This document shows, one piece after another, positions 54,309 through 64,000 of a DNA stretch of 64,000 nucleotides. Below the pieces are notes generated by a model, which saw only the letters and a program-made list of their open reading frames with translations, was not told the DNA's origin and did no database searches. The stretch comes from Phoebastria nigripes. Taxonomy: Eukaryota > Chordata > Aves > Procellariiformes > Diomedeidae. Position 1 is the first letter of the stretch. Each line of letters opens with the position of its first letter. The position numbers were made by a program, and so were the translations under genes. Where the stretch lies: the NCBI GenBank assembly GCA_035582835.1, contig JAYKAV010002330.1:889286-953285 (forward strand). Reading direction: 5' to 3'.

Positions 54309-57300
54309 TGGTTTACGCAGCGCTTGTTCCTGCTGTGCCCCAGCAATTTAATTACACAGGGCTCTGCCTCCACTTTTTTCCCCCCGCCTCCCACTTTTGC
54401 TCCAAAGTCTAGCAATCTTCCGGAAGCAAAACACTGAATATTGCACCATCATCACACGGCCTCGCTGCATCTTTCCTGTGGGTTGTTTACTAAAGAATCA
54501 GCTGCAGAAAATTGCCAAAGGAAAGAACTGGGTCTTGTGTCACGCTGTGCATTTGAAATGTTCAGTGAACACTGTGTACGCCACAGCACAAGGTCAGTGA
54601 AGATGCACTGGGGATCATGCCTCTTCGTTAGTGAGGGTGACTTTAAAGAGGGGAATTTGTTTAATACAGTAATGGTCTCCAACTTGAGGCTTCACAAAAG
54701 CAAACAAGTTCTCTAGCATCGGCCATCCCTGATCAGAGTTACTGCATCAGAGAATCAGATGCGGTCTGCCCTCCCCTGCAACACCAAGCAAGCGCCCAGG
54801 CTGCACCAAGGGGGTTGCACCCTTCTGCGTCTCCATTAGGCACTGGCACTGCTGGAGGCAGGGAGGGTTGTCGGTGGTCGGATTCACGTCAGCAAATGCA
54901 GCATTGCAGCAAAACATATAACCCATCCAGAAAAGTGACCTTTAATTCCCAGAGGTCCTTCTCTTAATAAAGAGTGCTTACTGACCATGCGTGGAGGCAG
55001 CTGAAGCCGACTGTTCCCATCTGTTTCAATACAGCAGGCAAACTGAAGTTTAATTATGCAAGCTTTGAAACAAAGTTAGTAGTCCAGCACTTAAAAGAGT
55101 TTCATGTTTTTAGTGATGCTCCAGCGGCTCTGCATCGCTGTAGCAGTCAAATTTACTTAATATTTGTGAGTAAATGTGCGTCATCTGATTCAGTTTTGCA
55201 GGCAGGCATTCATTTCTGAGGGGGTGACCCATGCATGAAAGGTGCCTGCATCTTACCATCAGTCCCTGTAGCCCACCTGGACTAACCTATCTGAGCATCG
55301 AAGCTGTGCCGATCCCTCACGTACCAATATTTATGAGCCTAGTCCATTTTTAAAAGTCTTTTTAAAAAGAGCTGGCTCGGTATCCCATGGTGCTGGAATT
55401 CTTCAGCAGTGGTTTGTAGGAGGTGCATAACCAACACCAGAAAACAAGTTCAAAGCTGTTAGATGAATTGGTGGCAAATGGAGGAATGCTGCAGCTGGAA
55501 GAGCTGAGGGAAAGAAGCGCTTTTCCACCTCTGCCAAGTGTGTTCATATTAAACTGACACAGCAGGATAGCAAAGGAGGGGGAAGGGGAAATGTAGGGCC
55601 AAACTCTCCTTTGAATTGCAGGATGCTGTCTACTGCAACATCCCTGAGAGATCTTGGATGTGTCTGCTGGGGCTGGAACTGGGCAGGAAATGAGAAAAAA
55701 CTGTAAATTGAGAATTCCTGGTTCCCTCCACTTCCATGGTAGCTCAGCAAAGCCTTGTCTGTGGCTCAGGTCACTCTGACTGTTGTTATCTGTGTGCTTG
55801 AAACCAACAAGTGCCAGCATTTCCATCAAAAGATGTACTCCTGCCCTCTGTATAGCCTCTGGCCACGCAGTCAGCAAGGCAGAGGGACTGATCAAGCAGA
55901 AAGCAAACCAACAAAAGGGTTCATTTTAGCTCGTACCAGTTCTTTGAGAGGTTTGCTCAGTGGCCACAGTAATGCTGGCATCAGCATGGTAGGTACATGG
56001 ATGGGGGACCAGGCATTAAAATTTCTTTAGGTAGCACTGCTAGCTTATGCAAAATTACGTGTATGTGAAACTGCAGCTGGAGATCCCTGGACTATAGATA
56101 AAAACGGGAGAGACTGAGTGTTCCTCGTGCCTCCTTTAGGCTGGTGCATGTTGTGGGCCGGCCCCGTCTGGCGGACATCCCGTGGATGGGGACATGGACC
56201 CCACCGCATGCTCCCTCACCACATCTCTGACAGTCGAGCTGTGCTTGCACCCACCAGCTGAAGAGTGTCGAGGAATATTTCCGTGTGCTGGAGCTCCGTG
56301 GCCGACACCGTGAAGCTGCTCGAGCTGCCACTGCCCGTGGCAAACAGCTGCCCCCAGGCAGGTCCAGAGCATCCCGGCCGGCCCATCCCCGGCACGGGGT
56401 GTCAGCCCGTTTTGAGAACAACAGGGGCAGCTGCTCTGCTCCAGCCAGTGTCATGGTCTAGGAACTGACCTGCATGGTTCTACTGTGTAAGTATGGATGT
56501 TGTCTCCAGGTCTGCTTCATTTGCCACTTTAGGTTTTTTTCTACTACTTGCCAGGCAGGTATTTTTAAACACTGACTTGTAATGCCAGCTCTTTGGAAAT
56601 CATCTCTTTGTCTATTGTTATCTAAAATCCTCTACTTCTCTGATCTGATAGTTTCAGTAAAAACTTCAAAAAATAAAGCAGTAACCAAAACTTTCCTACC
56701 TGCAGACCATAGCCCCCACCCATAATACATCTTTATCAAATGTAGAACAGCTGGCCCAAGATAAGAGGCGCTTTCTCCTTTTAAAAGTACAACCAGCCTG
56801 ATATAACCAGAATCATAATTCGCACAGTGGCTCCACAAAGATACTCATTTGACCTCTTTCCAGCTTCCCACATTATCAATAGCGTGCACCTCTGCAGCGT
56901 GGCGTTTTCATTCCCATCTCCTTGAGACAACGGGTATTCACCAACTGCTTCATCAGCGGCTGTCAGATCACTCTGGCACGTCGGAATAACAATAGGCAAC
57001 GGAGAGAAAAACGTGTCGGGTGATGCTAGACAATCCTATTCCTGGCAGGGAGTTGCTTATATGATGTTTATAGAGTATGTCCCAGAAAGAAAGGCTTACA
57101 GGCAGATTTATTTTCCAAAGGAAAATAGGCAGTTGCCTTTAGCAAATGGAGCCGCAACTTCTCCTTTTCGGGAGCTTTGTCCTTGCCTAGGTGCTCTGCA
57201 CCTGAGGCTTCCNCTGGTGACTGTGGGGTAGGGACACTCAAAACCTTTTGGGATCAAACCCTGTCCTTCACAGCAGGGAAGTGGCACCTGAGCGGTGAAA

Positions 57301-57512
57301 TTCAGGATAACATTTGTACACACCTGGAAATTTTCTGTTTGAAGGAGTCAGTATTTCATTTCAGTACCAGCCCTGGACTTTTTGTTGGCCGATTAAAGCT
57401 ACCATTAACGTGGCTCCGTGTGCCTTGGCTTCTCTGTTAACAACTACAGCTTTGGTGCTTTACTATAGATAGCGGGTCACTGTTAAATCAGACTAATTGC
57501 TTGATTATTAAA
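54309..57512. other. non-coding intergenic sequence
   Basis: No recognisable gene. A GC-rich patch at about 56.13-56.42 kb and a 177-codon chance ORF (55362-55895, - strand) were examined and show no family features. One n lies near 57213. Confidence 0.65.
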
Positions 57513-57643
57513 GCAAACATTCTTAAAGTAAAAGCTGCCAAGGATTTAACTTTGGTCTCTGTTTGCTTAAGATCTTTCTGTTTGAATATGCTTTCCTCTG
57601 CTAAAAGCAAGGTATGTTTGCCAACAGCTGAGGTTAGCAAACA
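57513..57643. promoter_or_regulatory. cluster of four FOX-type motifs (GCAAACA/TGTTTGC)
   Basis: GCAAACA at 57513-57519, TGTTTGC at 57560-57566, TGTTTGC at 57615-57621 and GCAAACA at 57637-57643 are four exact copies of one heptamer, counting both strands, in 131 bases; well under one would be expected by chance. The heptamer fits the forkhead core (RYAAAYA). TAATTG and ATTATTA homeodomain-type cores adjoin on the left. The stretch is unique, AT-rich and enhancer-like. Binding is inference. Confidence 0.4.
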
Positions 57644-58377
57644 CCATTTGTTCTTTCCATTAGTTTTGTGCATTGCTGTCTGTTTTCATAAACCACACAT
57701 GGCAGGTAGCCTCCAGCTGATTACTGTTATTGAGCATTTGTACATGAAAACTTCCTAAGCTATGCAGCATATGCTGCAGTCTGACAATACACTTCTGAAA
57801 GGCAGCATCTTCTCTACTGAATGCCTCAGCCACAAGGACCAGAAAAAAAATTGCCATTACGTTAAATCCAAAACAATTCATTCCACAGTCAAGAGTTTTT
57901 AAAGCAGTTGCGTCACTTAAGGCTAAGTGCTACAGTCCCTAAGCAAGATTAACTTTCACTAAATTCAAATCAGTATTAAGCATCACATGTTTTTTGTTCA
58001 AGAATGATACATTTTTGCATGGTTTTGCCTTTGTTAGGACTTTCATTAGCCAAACCGAGCATGCTAACCTCTCCCAAGCTGAGCCATGCATGAAGAGGTT
58101 TATCCTCTTCCTGGTAAGAAATATCAGCTGTTGCAGCACTCATTCTTTAGCTGCCTGCTTTTTCCATTATATGTAAAGCAAACGTTGATATCTTTGAGAA
58201 CGCATACAATTTCTTCCCTATGTGCTGAACAAACACTGCTCTTACGGATCCAGGAGTTAGTCCTGAGCTGCTATATTTCTCCTCTGCATGCCCCAAGTTA
58301 GGGAGTGCAGTGGAAACAAGTAATCTTTTAAATACCAGCTTAAGATGACATAGACATAATGTCATTATAGGCATAAT
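57644..58377. other. non-coding intergenic sequence left of the second CR1
   Basis: Unique-looking, AT-rich, no recognisable exon. Chance ORFs only. Confidence 0.65.
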
Positions 58378-59261
58378 GAAGATAAAGCTGTGTGGTGCGG
58401 TTGACACGCCCGAGGGACAGGATGCCATCCAGAGGTACCTTGACAGGCTTGAGAGGTGGGCCTGTGTGAACCTCATTAAGTTCAACAAGGCCAAGTGCAA
58501 GGTCCTGCACATGGGTTGGGGCAATCCTAAGCACAAATACAGGCTGGGCAATGAAGAGATTGAGAGCAGCCCTGCCGAGAAGGACTTGAGGGTACTGGTG
58601 GATGAGAAGCTCGACATGAGCCGGCAATGTGCGCTCGCAGCCCAGAAGGCCAACCGTACCCTGGGCTGCATCACCAGCAGCGTGGCCAGCAGGTCGAGGG
58701 AGGAGATTCTGCCCCTCTACTCTGCTCTGGTGAGACCCCCCCTGCAGTACTGCGTCCAGCTCTGGAGCCCTCAGCACAGGAAAGACACGGACCTGTTGGA
58801 GCTGGTCCAGAGGAGGCCACAAAAATGATCAGGGAGATGGAACACCTCTCCTATGAAGAAAGGCTGAGAGAGTTGGGGTTGTTCAGCCTGGAGAAGAGAA
58901 GGCTCCGGGGAGACCTTATTGCAGCCCATCAGTACCTGAAGGGGGGGCTACAAGAAAGCTGGAGAGGGACTTTTTACAAGGGCATGTAGTGATAGGACAA
59001 GGGGTAATGGCTTTAAACTGAAAGAGGGTAGATTGAGATTAGATATAAGGAAGAAGTTCTTCACTATGAGGGTGGTGAGGCACTGGAACAGGTTGCCCAG
59101 AGAAGTTGTGGATGCCCCATCCCTGGAAGTGTTCAAGGCCAGGTTGGATGGGGCTTTGAGCAACCTGGTCTAGTGGAAGGTGTCCCTGCCCACGGCAGGG
59201 GGGTTGGAACTAGATGATCTTTAAGGTCCCTTCCAACCCAAACCATTCTGTGATTCTATGA
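58378..59261 (+). mobile_element. CR1 LINE, 5'-truncated, ORF broken by frameshifts
   Basis: The + strand reads [60 protein letters not shown] and [20 protein letters not shown], the CR1 ORF2 region just after the RT catalytic motifs. A one-base loss near 58818 shifts the frame, which continues as [21 protein letters not shown] second frame change lies near 58980, after which RLDIRKKFFTMRVVRHWNRL is readable. The tail has TTGGAACTAGATGATCTTTA and ends TTCTGTGATTCTATGA. It belongs to a different CR1 subfamily from the copy at 27.3 kb, judged by its 3' UTR. The frameshifts mark it as dead. CR1 normally inserts 5'-truncated, so the start point is not a deletion. Confidence 0.95.
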
Positions 59262-61268
59262 AAACAGCAACATGAGAAACCTTGAAGCAAACTCCCAGCT
59301 GAACAGAAATATCTACAACTTATATGCAGAACATACTAAGCTGTAAGTGGCCAGTCCTTTAATAGACACACCAGGAGATATCCCCTTTGCCCCCCCTTCC
59401 CATCCAGTCCACAAACTCAGTTTTGTGAAAGGTAGGCTTTGCTTTCTGCGGGTGCTGCAACTTCTGGATGGGTGCAAGTACTCCCAGAGCCTCTCCTGCT
59501 TCACACCAGCCAGCTGTAGATGCAGTGCATCTTTCCCAGACATAGAAAATTCAGTATATCAGGAAGTCCTGTACAGGATGGTGGGTCTGCAGCCTGGCTT
59601 TCTCATGTTTCACAGCTGATTTTTTACCTCACATTTATTTGAAGCTTCAGCTCTCATTGGTCAGATTTCTAGTACCTCTGGTCATCTTCAATACTTATTC
59701 TGGACCAAATTCTCCAAAAAGAGAGAGAGAGATTGACAAATACTTTATAGTGCACAAACGAATCACCCTGTTGTTCAAAGATCTCAGCATGAGCCAGGTA
59801 GCCTCATAGTCAGTGTGGGACGGTGAAGTTTTTGTTTAGTGATAGGCAATGGGAAGGGCTGGGAGACCCCACCGGAGGATGTGAGCAGATCGTACAGGCT
59901 CTTTGGAATTAACCTGTGCTGGACCTTGGTACAGTTATTTGTGTTTGGCGAGCAGTAACTGATGTGCTCAATCAAAAGCAGCCTGGTCGAATGTGATATT
60001 AGACAATATTCCTGAAAGTATCTGGGTGGCCTCCCTCTGCTCGTGTGGGAAGGCTCGGCTGGCTGCGCGTGGGGAGACAAGCCGTACCACCCGCAGCCCT
60101 TGCCATCCCCTCCGGACACACCTCGTCAGCGGCTCACTGCCGCATCCTTCCTGGGCAGGGCTGAAGCTGGGGCATTAATCTGCTTTTCCTGTAAAGTGTG
60201 TTGCTCATGGCTCATTCTACAAGAGCCATGTTGGCAAGCACACGCCTGCCACTGAACCTGTCGTTCTTTTCTCAGTTAGTGCTGGTGTGGGAGGGAGACA
60301 ATGTTTTGGCTGTGCTTTTGTGCAAATTACTGTCTGTTCCCGGGCTTGGTCAGCCTGTGAGGGACAGCACAAACGGTTGTTATGCGTGCTGCGAGTCCTC
60401 TGCTCCGGTGACGGTATTGTGCCCCAGGACACGCTGCCGTGCAGACCGTGGAGCGGCGTGAGGGTGGCCACGCTGGCTCTGAGGAGCCACCCAGACACCA
60501 TGGCATGGGCACTGCCTGTCTGCCTTCCCCTGCTCCATCGGGACACCCTGGGCTGCCCCTGAGCTGACACTTCACAATGGGCAGCTGGGAGGAAAAGAAG
60601 AAAAGCGTCAGTACTGCTTGTGGCTTCTGGCACTGCGTCACGCCGCAGTGTCGGGGTGATGCATTTCAATGCAAAGGCATGAAGCAAAGCNAATGAGAAA
60701 AATTCATAAGTCCCAGGTTTAGGAAGGGCAATTCCTGCACACTGAATCTAGTGAAAATCCAGGAGGAATTGATGCTGAAAGCATTTCTGTAAACGACTGG
60801 GACAGTACTCCNTACTCTACAACTCACCTGCCAAAACAGGGTCTCTGGTTGCACTGGCATCGTGCTGCAGCGCTGCTGCTTGAGCTCCGAGTCAGCACAT
60901 CTCCCAGGGGATGGGCAGCCTGCGACCTGCCTCCGCAGCCATCACTCCTGAGAGCACACCTCCTCCTCCTCCTCCCCTCCGTCCTCTCTCCCAGCCCAGC
61001 TACCCAAGCCGCCTGTTTGCAGCAGAATTTGCATCTCTTTAAGTACCAACAAGAATTTTAAGCAACTTCGAGGTCATTTTTGCCTCAGGAATGAGTAAAT
61101 AAATGATGGTATTTAACATAATTAATGTGGCCTGAAGCCAACACAGATATTAGAAGGGAGCTGTAAACCACAAAGCCACAAAATGCAAATGGTGTGAGCT
61201 GCTCCGCTTCGCCTTGTTGCAAACTCTGCTGTTTCGTCTTGGCCCCTGCCAGTTTCTGACAGCTCTCC

Positions 61269-61311
61269 TTTTTGGAAACAGCTAAAATCAGTTGTTTTTT
61301 GGAAACAGCTA
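61269..61311 (+). repeat. 27-bp-period duplication
   Basis: TTTTTGGAAACAGCTA occurs identically at 61269-61284 and 61296-61311, a 16-base identity with a 27-base period. It is a small local duplication. Confidence 0.85.
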
Positions 61312-61379
61312 TTCTGTGCTTCACTCATTTAAAAAACCATTTAATTCCACAGCAGGATGAGCAGATGCTCAGGTACATA

Positions 61380-61415
61380 TACCTGTACGAGGCATCCTAG
61401 TGCAATGTACAGGTA
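61380..61415. repeat. 9-bp inverted repeat with 18-base loop
   Basis: TACCTGTAC (61380-61388) and GTACAGGTA (61407-61415) are perfect complements. The local sequence has four GTAC cores. It could form a small hairpin or a paired binding site; no function is apparent. Confidence 0.6.
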
Positions 61416-64000
61416 CCCAGTAGTGCAACACTCCATTGTTCCCTCCAAATGTTAAATACTGTTCTCCTGACACAACATAAAATACAGTTCTCTCCCCAAG
61501 TCTGTGTTTTCTGATGATGCAGATTATCTGCGTGATAATTTTCAAAGATCAATGTCTGTAAACTGATGAAAAGTCCCTGAGAAGCAAGTTTGTAATAATA
61601 CTGATGTACCTTTATTTAAACTAATTTGGATTTTCTATCTAATAATGATTTGTGCCAAAATTTACTTTTCCAATTGACTTGTTGATTTATTATTAGCACT
61701 ATATTTACTGAGGCATTAGCAACTGAGAACTGGATGGCATTTTAAAGTATTAATTTTAGACGGTGTTTAATAATCTGGTTTTTTGCCAATAAATACCCAG
61801 AAGATCTATTTGGAATTTAGGATACAGTTTCAGGCAATTCAAGTCAATAGCAAGGGATGAAAATGACAACCTGTCTTAATGATTTAATAGTTAATTTTTA
61901 TTCCCTCTTCAGTAATTGACTGGCTTAGGTTCTTTGGGGGGGTTGTTTCATTACCTGCAGTCATGCAGGAGGTAACCCGTAGCACAGGTGTCTGCCAGAC
62001 GTGTTACCCACGTGCGGGGGGTCTGCAAAGTCGGAGGTGTGCAAAGGCGAACACAATCCTCCACGCAGCAGAGAACGTCTCCTGCCCCTGAAAGATTAAC
62101 TCACGTTTTGCACAGGAAAAAATTACTTGCTTAATTGTGAAAACAACATATTGGGATCACTCCCTGAAGTCTACGGTCTGTAACCAGCATGAAATTTCTG
62201 ATAAAGAAGGCAAAAAGGGATTTGGATTGTGAATTATTTTAGCCTGATATTTCTCTGTGTATTTTGGGTCAGAAATTCCATGTCTCGCTTGGATTTAGCC
62301 CAGAACTACAACCACATTGGAAGAAATAGGTAACATGGGGAGAAAAAAGTTTTTCATGCGAAAAAGCATGAATTATTTGGGAATGATGAGACTTTTTAAA
62401 AAATCTATGCCACCTTCCAATGCTCTTTGAAGAAAACTTTAGAATTTTTATTCTTTCTTACTCTATAAGCTCTGTATAGAAGTAGTACTTAGCAGACTAA
62501 GGGCGCTTTAGTACAATTTTAATTCTATAGCAACCATAACAAAAACAATTATTTCCTGGGGGCTGCTGCAATACAAGGCCTGATCCTTCATGACATCCAA
62601 ACTTAAGATTCAATGTCAGAGTATCTCTTCAACATGCTTTATTTACATGAACAGCAAAGGTAATGAATTATACAATGATATGTGTGTCTGAACATTTAAA
62701 TGAGTGAATTAATCTTTTCATTGAAATATCACTCGTATCAGAGAAATACTAGAGAACGTGGTTAGGGGGAACCTTGAGAGGTCTCCCAGACTTGGCTTCC
62801 CAGCAGGATGCCTCTCCTGGGTCTGCTGTGGACATGGTGCTCTGACGTCAAGCACAGGAAAGGTACGTATTTTCCAAACCTCTGACCATGCTCATTGGTT
62901 TTGTGAAAAGTCTCTTCTTATGGTCCATATCCTTCTTGCATTTGCTGCCCAAAATACGGCACTTCGGTCCCAATGAGACCAAATAATCACTTCTTATGTT
63001 ACAGAAAACGCATTTGTTCATGCATTCCACCATAAAGGCATGACTGTCATTCCCATACATTTCACATCACCTTATTTATTCTATCAAGAATCAAGAAAGC
63101 CTCAGCAACAATAGCGTTTGAATATCATTTGAAGTCATCTATTCAGGAGTCGACAATGCACGTTGTCCGTACAGTTACCATATCCTACCGTCTACAGCAA
63201 GGGCAACTTCAGCGAAGTGTGTTGTGAGAGATCCAACAGCCAGGAGGGACCTGGGAATTTCTGGAAGGATTAGAGGTTCAGCCATGGGAAACATAGTGAA
63301 AAAAGCTGCCTATGGAAATAATAACGTGCACGGTGCACAAAGGGCATGAACCCTCCGCTCTCACAGGGACAACTGCTCATCAGGTTTAATTCCGAAGTGT
63401 GAAAGTAATACTCTCTTGCATGATGCTAAACATGTTTCCAACCTTTTCCTGGACTGCTCTGATTTGGTGTAATACTTACATCTGACAATGTTGCAGACAC
63501 AGGAAGAAAATGAAATACAAGCATTTCTCCAAAATGGAGTATAAGTTTCCTAGAAGACAGATCTTGCAGGGCTTCTCCATCTTCATTTTAATAGTAAGTA
63601 ATTGGAAAAAAGTGGTAGATATACTCAGAATGAAACAAATCATGAAGCTGGAGTAAGCTAGATGGGAAGAGAAATCTTTACTCAGAAAGTGCAGAAGCAG
63701 GATGGTCTTTGGTCTTTGTCCTTGGACACACTCAGCACATAATGTGCTACATATTTCAGTGTGGAAATAACTCCAAAAGGTATTCTTTGAGAAATGGCTG
63801 GTTAAAAACTGACCAGAAAGGATAGGAGATAGAAAAATGTAAGGAATGTCAAAGAAAAAGCAAATAAGGTCATCCTCTTTGTGTTTTCCTGTATTTCCAA
63901 ACCTAGAGGTTTTCAAATAAATTGCAAAGAAAAAAATGATTTACAGTGCTAGAAGTAAACACCTTTTAAAGCAATCAACAAATAAACTATGAAGCTTATT

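Larger units (their letters stand above)
59262..64000. other. non-coding intergenic sequence to the window end
   Basis: No recognisable exon. A GC-rich patch at about 60.03-60.58 kb yields ORFs up to 156 codons on both strands without family features. AT-rich unique stretches (61.55-61.95 and 62.1-62.4 kb) have the look of conserved non-coding DNA. A 146-codon Phe/Leu-rich ORF at 63476-63916 on the - strand is probably chance. n bases lie near 60692 and 60812. Confidence 0.65.

Noticed and set aside
53747..54415. 222-codon ORF on the - strand, longest outside CR1
   Set aside because: It has no recognisable domain, its C-terminal part contains two n bases, its composition is uneven, and it overlaps the NF-E2 motif pair. 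Low stop density in GC-rich sequence explains the length.
55362..55895. 177-codon ORF on the - strand
   Set aside because: No family resemblance, no coding signature that I can see, and no splice or promoter context.
58147..58822. Long - strand ORFs over the second CR1
   Set aside because: They are antisense shadows of CR1 ORF2.
63476..63916. 146-codon Phe/Leu-rich ORF on the - strand, membrane-protein-like
   Set aside because: Hydrophobicity comes from A/T-rich codons; there is no repeating membrane-segment pattern or known family.

Overview
The window looks like a bird (avian) genome. The evidence is two clear CR1 LINE retrotransposon tails ending in the typical ATTCTATGA repeat, at least two much older CR1 remnants, a solo LTR, low overall repeat density, and coding exons of a vertebrate gene with long introns. 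Isolated single-base 'n' calls and one 430-base N run indicate a draft short-read assembly. No bacterial, plasmid or phage features are present.

Gene content. Positions 638-6818 hold the last four coding exons of PCSK1 (proprotein convertase PC1/3) on the + strand, at 638-795, 2802-2935, 4764-4925 and 6456-6818. The joins are phase-compatible at GT/AG splice sites. Together they encode about 271 residues: most of the P domain and the whole C-terminal regulatory and sorting tail. The catalytic exons lie upstream of the window. The 3' UTR probably runs to about 9.0-9.5 kb, where AATAAA/ATTAAA signals occur.

From about 9.5 kb to 64 kb I find no exon of any recognisable protein. In human, the side of PCSK1 beyond its 3' end is a gene desert of several hundred kb before ELL2, so this stretch is probably the avian counterpart (Z chromosome in chicken; inference from remembered synteny). 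It contains an old DNA-transposon remnant (about 15.60 kb), two CR1 copies (27302-28579, containing the assembly gap, and 58378-59261), an old CR1 relic (33.1 kb), and a solo LTR with a 5-bp target-site duplication (52204-52970). It also has two CpG-dense patches (35.82-36.24 and 51.77-52.00 kb), microsatellites and small tandem duplications.

The unexplained structure is mostly regulatory-looking. Two identical NF-E2/MARE sites lie exactly 30 bp apart beside CACCC and GATA motifs (54.21-54.31 kb). Four FOX-type heptamers fall within 131 bp (57.51-57.64 kb). There is a perfect IR3 palindrome of steroid-receptor type (42572-42590). In the coding part, the avian PC1/3 tail lacks a dibasic processing site that I recall from mammals and has a Lys-Arg pair further downstream. 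I found no convincing new multi-gene system.
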